DNA of 64,000 bases, taken from Escherichia fergusonii ATCC 35469 (lineage in GTDB: Bacteria; Pseudomonadota; Gammaproteobacteria; Enterobacterales; Enterobacteriaceae). The notes under the pieces were generated by a model. That model made no database searches. It saw only the letters and a program-made list of their open reading frames with translations, and was not told the DNA's origin. The position numbers were made by a program, and so were the translations under genes. The stretch covers positions 4,278,001 to 4,342,000 of the forward strand of contig NC_011740.1 of assembly GCF_000026225.1 (NCBI RefSeq), written 5' to 3'. Shown here piece by piece: positions 56,004-64,000 of this stretch. Numbering within the stretch: the first letter of the stretch is position 1; the number at the start of each line of letters is the position of its first letter.

Positions 56004-57284
56004 TTGTTTGACCGTTATGATGCTGGTGAGCAGGCGGTACTGGTACACATCTATTTTACGCAAGACAAAGATATGGAAGACCTCCAGGAGTTTGAATCTC
56101 TGGTTTCTTCCGCCGGTGTCGAAGCATTGCAGGTGATTACCGGTAGCCGTAAAGCGCCGCACCCAAAGTATTTTGTAGGTGAAGGTAAAGCAGTTGAAAT
56201 TGCGGAAGCTGTCAAAGCGACGGGTGCTTCGGTCGTTCTTTTTGACCATGCCCTGAGCCCGGCGCAAGAGCGTAACCTGGAGCGTTTGTGCGAGTGTCGT
56301 GTTATCGACCGCACCGGCCTTATTTTAGATATTTTCGCCCAACGTGCGCGTACCCATGAGGGTAAGTTGCAGGTTGAGCTGGCGCAGTTGCGCCATCTGG
56401 CTACGCGCCTGGTGCGTGGCTGGACCCACCTTGAAAGACAGAAAGGCGGGATCGGTTTGCGTGGTCCGGGTGAAACCCAGCTCGAAACCGACCGTCGTTT
56501 GTTGCGTAATCGCATCGTGCAGATACAGTCGCGCCTGGAAAGAGTTGAAAAACAGCGTGAGCAGGGGCGGCAATCGCGTATCAAAGCCGACGTTCCTACT
56601 GTTTCGCTGGTGGGATATACCAACGCCGGTAAATCTACCCTTTTCAATCGCATCACCGAAGCGCGGGTCTATGCGGCAGACCAGTTGTTTGCCACCCTCG
56701 ACCCGACGTTGCGGCGTATTGACGTCGCGGATGTCGGTGAAACCGTGTTGGCAGATACCGTAGGGTTTATTCGCCACCTGCCGCACGATCTGGTGGCGGC
56801 ATTTAAAGCCACGTTACAAGAGACGCGGCAAGCCACATTGCTGCTGCACGTCATTGACGCGGCAGATGTGCGAGTACAAGAAAACATCGAAGCGGTGAAT
56901 ACGGTTCTTGAAGAGATCGATGCTCACGAGATCCCAACCCTGCTGGTGATGAACAAGATCGATATGCTGGAAGATTTTGAACCGCGTATTGATCGGGACG
57001 AAGAGAACAAACCGATCCGTGTCTGGCTTTCTGCGCAGACCGGAGCGGGGATACCACAGCTTTTTCAGGCTTTGACGGAGCGTCTTTCCGGCGAGGTGGC
57101 GCAGCATACATTGCGTCTGCCGCCGCAGGAAGGGCGTCTGAGAAGTCGTTTTTATCAGCTTCAGGCAATAGAAAAAGAGTGGATGGAGGAGGACGGCAGC
57201 GTAAGTCTGCAAGTTCGTATGCCGATCGTTGACTGGCGTCGCCTCTGCAAACAAGAACCGGCGTTGATCGATTACTTGATCTAA
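56004..57284 (+). CDS. hflX: Ribosome-rescue GTPase HflX
   Basis: GTPase that splits stalled 70S ribosomes after heat stress. The 426 residues have an N-terminal HflX domain (about 1-190, with [14 protein letters not shown]), the GTPase domain ([13 protein letters not shown]-loop, [11 protein letters not shown]3, NKID G4) and a C-terminal domain. TTG start (MFDRYDAGE) with GAGGGTTATACGC upstream, as in K-12. Confidence 0.96.
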   Translation: MFDRYDAGEQAVLVHIYFTQDKDMEDLQEFESLVSSAGVEALQVITGSRKAPHPKYFVGEGKAVEIAEAVKATGASVVLFDHALSPAQERNLERLCECRVIDRTGLILDIFAQRARTHEGKLQVELAQLRHLATRLVRGWTHLERQKGGIGLRGPGETQLETDRRLLRNRIVQIQSRLERVEKQREQGRQSRIKADVPTVSLVGYTNAGKSTLFNRITEARVYAADQLFATLDPTLRRIDVADVGETVLADTVGFIRHLPHDLVAAFKATLQETRQATLLLHVIDAADVRVQENIEAVNTVLEEIDAHEIPTLLVMNKIDMLEDFEPRIDRDEENKPIRVWLSAQTGAGIPQLFQALTERLSGEVAQHTLRLPPQEGRLRSRFYQLQAIEKEWMEEDGSVSLQVRMPIVDWRRLCKQEPALIDYLI

Positions 57285-57369
57285 CGGCGTAGCGTCTGAA
57301 GCGTGGAGTCATATCCTCTGGCGTCGAAAGACAACAGGGATCACCGCATAACAAATATGGAGCACAAAC

Positions 57370-58629
57370 ATGGCGTGGAATCAGCCCGGTAATAACGGAC
57401 AAGACCGCGACCCGTGGGGAAGCAGCAAACCTGGCGGCAACTCTGAGGGAAATGGAAACAAAGGCGGTCGCGATCAAGGGCCACCTGATTTAGATGATAT
57501 CTTCCGCAAACTGAGCAAAAAGCTCGGTGGTCTGGGCGGCGGTAAAGGCACCGGATCTGGCGGTGGTAATTCATCGCAAGGCCCGCGCCCGCAGCTTGGC
57601 GGTCGTGTCGTTACCATCGCAGCGGCAGCGATTGTCATTATTTGGGCGGCCAGTGGTTTCTACACCATTAAAGAAGCCGAACGCGGCGTGGTAACACGCT
57701 TTGGTAAATTCAGCCATCTGGTTGAGCCGGGTCTGAACTGGAAACCGACGTTTATCGACGAAGTCAAACCGGTGAACGTGGAAGCCGTGCGTGAACTGGC
57801 TGCTTCCGGTGTGATGCTGACGTCGGACGAAAACGTGGTGCGCGTTGAGATGAACGTACAGTACCGCGTCACCAATCCGGAAAAATATCTATATAGCGTG
57901 ACCAGCCCGGATGACAGCCTGCGTCAGGCTACCGACAGCGCCCTGCGTGGGGTTATCGGTAAATACACCATGGACCGCATTCTGACGGAAGGTCGTACCG
58001 TGATTCGTAGCGATACTCAGCGCGAACTGGAAGAGACGATTCGTCCGTATGACATGGGTATCACTCTGCTGGACGTCAACTTCCAGGCAGCTCGTCCGCC
58101 GGAAGAAGTAAAAGCGGCGTTTGACGATGCGATTGCCGCGCGTGAAAACGAACAGCAATACATTCGTGAAGCAGAAGCGTATACCAACGAAGTTCAGCCG
58201 CGTGCGAACGGTCAGGCGCAACGTATCCTCGAAGAGGCTCGTGCGTACAAGGCTCAGACTATCCTGGAAGCCCAGGGTGAAGTGGCACGCTTTGCTAAAC
58301 TTCTGCCGGAATATAAAGCTGCGCCGGAAATTACCCGCGAGCGCCTGTATATCGAGACGATGGAAAAAGTGTTGGGCAACACCCGCAAAGTGCTGGTTAA
58401 CGATAAAGGTGGCAACCTGATGGTTCTGCCGTTAGACCAGATGCTGAAAGGTGGCAATGCCCCTGCGGCGAAGAGCGATAACGGTGCCAGCAATCTGCTG
58501 CGTCTGCCGCCAGCCTCTTCCTCCACAACCAGTGGAGCAAGCAACACGTCGTCCACCAGTCAGGGCGATATTATGGACCAACGCCGCGCTAACGCGCAGC
58601 GTAACGACTACCAGCGTCAGGGGGAATAA
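57370..58629 (+). CDS. hflK: FtsH regulator HflK
   Basis: SPFH/prohibitin-family membrane protein that with HflC cages FtsH and modulates its proteolysis. The 419 residues: Gly/Asn-rich cytoplasmic N-terminus (to about 75), membrane helix about 78-97, SPFH domain, long coiled coil (about 250-330) and a Ser/Thr-rich tail. ATATGGAGCACAAAC precedes the ATG; two bases separate its stop from hflC. Confidence 0.97.
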   Translation: MAWNQPGNNGQDRDPWGSSKPGGNSEGNGNKGGRDQGPPDLDDIFRKLSKKLGGLGGGKGTGSGGGNSSQGPRPQLGGRVVTIAAAAIVIIWAASGFYTIKEAERGVVTRFGKFSHLVEPGLNWKPTFIDEVKPVNVEAVRELAASGVMLTSDENVVRVEMNVQYRVTNPEKYLYSVTSPDDSLRQATDSALRGVIGKYTMDRILTEGRTVIRSDTQRELEETIRPYDMGITLLDVNFQAARPPEEVKAAFDDAIAARENEQQYIREAEAYTNEVQPRANGQAQRILEEARAYKAQTILEAQGEVARFAKLLPEYKAAPEITRERLYIETMEKVLGNTRKVLVNDKGGNLMVLPLDQMLKGGNAPAAKSDNGASNLLRLPPASSSTTSGASNTSSTSQGDIMDQRRANAQRNDYQRQGE

Positions 58630-58631
58630 CG

Positions 58632-59636
58632 ATGCGTAAGTCAGTTATCGCGATTATCATCATCGTGCTGGTAGTGCTTTACATGTCTGTCTTTGTCGTC
58701 AAAGAAGGTGAGCGCGGTATTACGCTGCGTTTTGGTAAGGTACTGCGTGACGATGACAACAAACCTCTGGTTTATGAGCCGGGTCTGCATTTCAAGATAC
58801 CGTTCATTGAAACGGTGAAAATGCTTGATGCACGTATTCAGACCATGGACAACCAGGCCGACCGCTTTGTGACTAAAGAGAAGAAAGACCTGATCGTCGA
58901 CTCTTACATCAAATGGCGCATCAGTGATTTCAGCCGTTACTACCTGGCAACGGGCGGTGGCGACATTTCGCAAGCGGAAGTGCTGTTGAAACGTAAGTTC
59001 TCTGACCGTCTGCGTTCTGAAATTGGTCGCCTGGACGTGAAAGACATCGTCACCGATTCCCGTGGTCGTCTGACCCTCGAAGTACGTGACGCGCTGAACT
59101 CCGGTTCTGCGGGTACAGAAGATGAAGTTACTACCCCGGCGGCAGATAACGCCATTGCCGAAGCGGCAGAGCGCGTAACGGCTGAGACGAAGGGTAAAGT
59201 ACCGGTCATCAACCCGAACAGTATGGCGGCGCTGGGTATTGAAGTTGTCGATGTGCGTATCAAGCAGATCAACCTGCCGACCGAAGTGTCTGAAGCGATC
59301 TACAACCGTATGCGCGCCGAGCGTGAAGCGGTAGCACGTCGTCACCGTTCACAAGGTCAGGAAGAAGCGGAAAAACTGCGCGCGACTGCCGACTATGAAG
59401 TGACCAGAACGCTGGCAGAAGCTGAGCGTCAGGGCCGCATCATGCGTGGTGAAGGCGATGCAGAAGCAGCCAAACTGTTTGCTGATGCATTCAGTAAAGA
59501 TCCGGACTTCTACGCATTCATCCGTAGCCTGCGTGCTTATGAGAACAGCTTCTCCGGCAATCAGGACGTGATGGTCATGAGCCCGGACAGCGATTTCTTC
59601 CGCTACATGAAGACGCCGACTTCCGCAACGCGTTAA
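58632..59636 (+). CDS. hflC: FtsH regulator HflC
   Basis: Partner of HflK in the periplasmic-facing cage around FtsH. The 334 residues have an N-terminal membrane anchor (about 4-20), SPFH domain (EGERGITLRFGKVLRD) and a charged coiled coil (about 215-290, NRMRAEREAVARRHRSQGQEEAEK segment). Start is 2 bases after hflK. Confidence 0.97.
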   Translation: MRKSVIAIIIIVLVVLYMSVFVVKEGERGITLRFGKVLRDDDNKPLVYEPGLHFKIPFIETVKMLDARIQTMDNQADRFVTKEKKDLIVDSYIKWRISDFSRYYLATGGGDISQAEVLLKRKFSDRLRSEIGRLDVKDIVTDSRGRLTLEVRDALNSGSAGTEDEVTTPAADNAIAEAAERVTAETKGKVPVINPNSMAALGIEVVDVRIKQINLPTEVSEAIYNRMRAEREAVARRHRSQGQEEAEKLRATADYEVTRTLAEAERQGRIMRGEGDAEAAKLFADAFSKDPDFYAFIRSLRAYENSFSGNQDVMVMSPDSDFFRYMKTPTSATR

Positions 59637-59661
59637 TATAACGACTGCGGTACAGGTCAAT

Positions 59662-59700
59662 AAAGCCACCGCATCCTCAGGGATGCCGGTGGTTTTCTTT
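59662..59700 (+). terminator. Terminator after hflC
   Basis: AAAGCCACCGCATCC pairs with GGATGCCGGTGGTTT (one bulge), then TTCTTTTTCT, 25 bases past the hflC stop. Confidence 0.85.
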
Positions 59701-59717
59701 TTCTATAAGGATAATGA

Positions 59718-59915
59718 ATGAATTCGACAATCTGGCTGGCGCTTGCTCTGGTTTTGGTGTTGGAAGGTTTAGGGCCGATGCTTTACCCGAAGGCATGGAA
59801 GAAGATGATCTCTGCGATGACCAATTTGCCCGATAATATTTTACGTCGTTTTGGCGGTGGACTTGTGGTTGCGGGCGTTGTGGTCTACTACATGTTGAGG
59901 AAAACGATTGGCTGA
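59718..59915 (+). CDS. yjeT: Small membrane protein YjeT (DUF2065)
   Basis: 65-residue inner-membrane protein with two hydrophobic segments (about 3-22 and 44-61) separated by a basic loop; DUF2065 family, function unknown. ATAAGGATAATGA precedes the ATG, right after the hflC terminator and 103 bases before purA. Confidence 0.92.
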   Translation: MNSTIWLALALVLVLEGLGPMLYPKAWKKMISAMTNLPDNILRRFGGGLVVAGVVVYYMLRKTIG

Positions 59916-60015
59916 ACAAAAAACAGACTGACCGAGGTCATTTTTGAGTGCAAAAAGTGCTGTAACTCTGAAAAAGCGATGGTAGAATCCATTTTTAAGC
60001 AAACGGTGATTTTGA

Positions 60016-61317
<1,302 letters not shown>

Positions 61318-61521
61318 TTCTGGTACGCCTGGCAGATATTTTGCCTGCCGGGCTAACAGTGTGATACATTGCTGTGTCGGGTTAGCCATTATGCTATCCG
61401 ACACAGTGTTAAATCCTCGCTTTTTTCCTTCCCCGAACTGAAATAAATTAGCGACACAGCTTGTGGCTGGTTTATCATCAATATAAATGTATTTTTTCCC
61501 GCTTTCCCTTTTGAGGTTGAT

Positions 61522-61947
61522 GTGCAGTTAACGAGTTTCACTGATTACGGATTACGTGCGCTGATCTACATGGCGTCATTGCCAGAAGGGCGGATGACCA
61601 GTATTTCTGAAGTGACTGACGTCTACGGCGTCTCCCGTAATCATATGGTCAAAATAATCAATCAACTTAGTCGTGCCGGCTACGTGACTGCTGTTCGTGG
61701 AAAAAATGGCGGCATTCGCCTGGGGAAACCGGCGAGTGCGATACGTATTGGTGATGTGGTGCGCGAGCTGGAGCCCTTATCGCTGGTGAATTGCAGCAGT
61801 GAGTTTTGCCACATTACACCTGCCTGTCGGTTGAAACAGGCGCTTTCTAAGGCCGTGCAAAGTTTTCTTATGGAACTGGATAACTACACGCTTGCCGATT
61901 TGGTTGAAGAGAATCAACCGCTTTATAAATTATTGCTGGTGGAGTGA
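61522..61947 (+). CDS. nsrR: Nitric-oxide-sensing repressor NsrR
   Basis: Rrf2-family repressor with an NO-sensitive Fe-S cluster controlling hmp, ytfE and related genes. The 141 residues have a winged-helix N-terminus ([23 protein letters not shown]) and the cluster cysteines in [12 protein letters not shown] (Cys91, 96, 102). GTG start with GAGGTTGAT upstream. A 9-bp stem hairpin (61372-61406) in the 204-base gap after purA may be its insulating terminator. It is 38 bases ahead of rnr, probably cotranscribed. Confidence 0.96.
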   Translation: MQLTSFTDYGLRALIYMASLPEGRMTSISEVTDVYGVSRNHMVKIINQLSRAGYVTAVRGKNGGIRLGKPASAIRIGDVVRELEPLSLVNCSSEFCHITPACRLKQALSKAVQSFLMELDNYTLADLVEENQPLYKLLLVE

Positions 61948-61985
61948 CGAAAATCTTCATCAGAGATGACAACGGAGGAACCGAG

Positions 61986-64000
61986 ATGTCACAAGATCCT
62001 TTCCAGGAACGCGAAGCTGAAAAATACGCGAATCCCATCCCTAGTCGGGAATTTATCCTCGAACATTTAACCAAACGTGAAAAACCGGCCAGCCGTGATG
62101 AGCTGGCGGTAGAACTACACATTGAAGGCGAAGAGCAGCTTGAAGGCCTGCGTCGCCGCCTGCGTGCGATGGAGCGCGACGGTCAACTGGTCTTCACTCG
62201 CCGTCAGTGCTATGCGCTGCCGGAACGCCTCGACCTGGTGAAAGGTACCGTTATTGGCCACCGTGATGGCTACGGCTTTCTGCGGGTTGAAGGGCGTAAA
62301 GATGATTTGTATCTCTCCAGCGAGCAGATGAAAACCTGCATTCATGGCGATCAGGTCCTGGCGCAGCCGCTGGGCGCTGACCGTAAAGGCCGCCGTGAAG
62401 CGCGTATTGTCCGCGTGCTGGTGCCAAAAACCAGCCAGATTGTTGGCCGCTACTTTACCGAAGCGGGCGTCGGCTTTGTGGTTCCTGACGACAGCCGTCT
62501 GAGCTTCGATATCTTAATCCCGCCCGATCAGATCATGGGCGCGCGGATGGGCTTTGTGGTGGTGGTTGAACTGACTCAACGCCCGACTCGCCGTACCAAA
62601 GCGGTGGGTAAAATCGTCGAAGTGCTGGGCGATAATATGGGCACCGGCATGGCGGTTGATATTGCTCTGCGTACCCATGAAATTCCGTACATCTGGCCGC
62701 AGGCTGTTGAGCAACAGGTTGCCGGGCTGAAAGAAGAAGTGCCGGAAGAGGCGAAAGCTGGCCGTGTCGATCTGCGCGATTTACCGCTGGTCACCATTGA
62801 TGGCGAAGACGCCCGTGACTTTGACGATGCAGTTTACTGCGAGAAAAAACGCGGCGGTGGCTGGCGTTTGTGGGTCGCAATTGCCGATGTCAGCTACTAT
62901 GTGCGTCCGCCAACACCGCTGGACAGAGAAGCGCGTAACCGTGGTACGTCGGTCTACTTCCCTTCGCAGGTTATCCCGATGCTGCCGGAAGTGCTCTCTA
63001 ACGGCCTGTGTTCGCTCAACCCGCAGGTAGACCGCCTGTGTATGGTTTGCGAGATGACGATTTCGTCGAAAGGCCGCCTGACGGGCTACAAATTCTACGA
63101 AGCGGTGATGAGCTCTCACGCGCGTCTGACCTACACCAAAGTCTGGCATATTCTGCAGGGCGATCAGGAGCTGCGCGAGCAGTACGCCCCGCTGGTTAAG
63201 CATCTCGAAGAGTTACATAACCTCTATAAAGTGCTGGATAAAGCCCGTGAAGAACGCGGCGGGATCTCATTTGAGAGCGAAGAAGCGAAGTTTATTTTCA
63301 ACGCTGAACGCCGTATTGAGCGTATCGAACAGACCCAGCGTAACGACGCACACAAGTTAATTGAAGAGTGCATGATTCTGGCGAATATCTCGGCGGCGCG
63401 TTTCGTTGAGAAGGCCAAAGAACCGGCACTGTTCCGTATTCACGACAAGCCGAGCACCGAAGCGATAACCTCTTTCCGTTCAGTGCTGGCGGAACTGGGG
63501 CTGGAATTGCCTGGCGGTAACAAGCCGGAACCACGTGACTACGCGGAACTGCTGGAATCGGTTGCTGACCGTCCTGACGCAGAAATGTTGCAAACCATGC
63601 TGTTGCGCTCGATGAAACAAGCGATTTACGATCCGGAAAACCGTGGTCACTTCGGTCTGGCATTGCAGTCCTATGCGCACTTTACTTCGCCGATTCGTCG
63701 TTATCCTGACCTGACGCTACACCGCGCCATTAAGTATCTGCTGGCGAAAGAGCAGGGGCATCAGGGCAACACCACTGAAACCGGCGGCTACCATTATTCG
63801 ATGGAAGAAATGCTGCAACTGGGTCAGCACTGTTCGATGGCGGAACGTCGTGCCGACGAAGCAACGCGCGATGTGGCTGACTGGCTGAAGTGTGACTTCA
63901 TGCTCGACCAGGTAGGTAACGTCTTTAAAGGCGTGATTTCCAGTGTCACTGGCTTTGGCTTCTTTGTTCGCCTGGATGACTTGTTCATCGATGGTCTGGT
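61986..64000 (+). CDS. rnr: Exoribonuclease R, N-terminal part
   Basis: Processive 3'-5' exonuclease that degrades structured RNA and acts in trans-translation and cold shock. The window holds the first 671 codons of about 813; the S1 domain and basic tail lie beyond the right edge. Visible: N-terminal helix-turn-helix and cold-shock domains, then the RNB catalytic domain with [15 protein letters not shown] (the Asp cluster binding Mg2+) and [15 protein letters not shown] after GGAGGAACCGAG. Confidence 0.97.
   Translation, partial: MSQDPFQEREAEKYANPIPSREFILEHLTKREKPASRDELAVELHIEGEEQLEGLRRRLRAMERDGQLVFTRRQCYALPERLDLVKGTVIGHRDGYGFLRVEGRKDDLYLSSEQMKTCIHGDQVLAQPLGADRKGRREARIVRVLVPKTSQIVGRYFTEAGVGFVVPDDSRLSFDILIPPDQIMGARMGFVVVVELTQRPTRRTKAVGKIVEVLGDNMGTGMAVDIALRTHEIPYIWPQAVEQQVAGLKEEVPEEAKAGRVDLRDLPLVTIDGEDARDFDDAVYCEKKRGGGWRLWVAIADVSYYVRPPTPLDREARNRGTSVYFPSQVIPMLPEVLSNGLCSLNPQVDRLCMVCEMTISSKGRLTGYKFYEAVMSSHARLTYTKVWHILQGDQELREQYAPLVKHLEELHNLYKVLDKAREERGGISFESEEAKFIFNAERRIERIEQTQRNDAHKLIEECMILANISAARFVEKAKEPALFRIHDKPSTEAITSFRSVLAELGLELPGGNKPEPRDYAELLESVADRPDAEMLQTMLLRSMKQAIYDPENRGHFGLALQSYAHFTSPIRRYPDLTLHRAIKYLLAKEQGHQGNTTETGGYHYSMEEMLQLGQHCSMAERRADEATRDVADWLKCDFMLDQVGNVFKGVISSVTGFGFFVRLDDLFIDGL

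Overview
The window is chromosomal backbone of an Escherichia species. Gene order and protein sequences follow the 93-95 min region of E. coli K-12: basSR-eptA, fumB-dcuB-dcuRS, pheU, dsbD-cutA, dcuA-aspA, groESL, epmB-efp, ecnAB, gdx-blc-ampC-frd, epmA, mscM-psd, rsgA/orn, glyVXY, queG/nnr-tsaE-amiB-mutL-miaA-hfq-hflX-hflKC, purA, nsrR-rnr. ampC and blc directly beside frd argue for Escherichia over Salmonella. Several features argue against ordinary E. coli: adiA, adiC, melRAB, lysU, dtpC, cadABC and yjeN are absent, while a third DMSO-reductase-type operon and an ArtJ-like binding protein are present at positions where, from memory, Salmonella has similar genes. A non-coli Escherichia such as E. 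fergusonii or E. albertii is the best guess; this is inference. I saw no insertion sequence, prophage or CRISPR array.

Layout. 1-3 kb: PmrA/PmrB lipid A modification operon (basS cut by the left edge). 3-5 kb: adiY left without its decarboxylase and antiporter, then yjdF. 5-11 kb: anaerobic C4-dicarboxylate genes (fumB, dcuB, dcuR, dcuS). 11.5-16.6 kb: five-gene molybdoenzyme operon (catalytic, Fe-S and membrane subunits, DmsD-like chaperone, NapF-like ferredoxin) behind a perfect FNR box. 17-18 kb: tRNA-Phe, a gene remnant and yjdC. 18-25 kb: dsbD, cutA, dcuA, aspA, fxsA, yjeH. 25.5-31.4 kb: groESL, yjeI, yjeJ, the EF-P modification pair and entericidin genes. 31.5-37 kb: guanidine-II riboswitch and gdx, blc, ampC, frdABCD. 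37-47.4 kb: epmA, yjeM, yjeO, mscM, psd, rsgA, orn, ArtJ-like protein. 47.6-48.3 kb: three tRNA-Gly genes and the DnaA-titration locus datA. 48.3-64 kb: the queG/nnr to rnr block, with rnr cut by the right edge.

A large share of the genes serve anaerobic fumarate respiration: AspA makes fumarate from aspartate, FumB from malate, DcuA and DcuB exchange it for succinate, FrdABCD reduces it, and DcuSR senses it. The extra DMSO-reductase-like operon adds another FNR-type terminal reductase to the same respiratory neighbourhood. Most of the rest is housekeeping (chaperonin, translation, tRNA modification, RNA decay, mismatch repair, purine synthesis).
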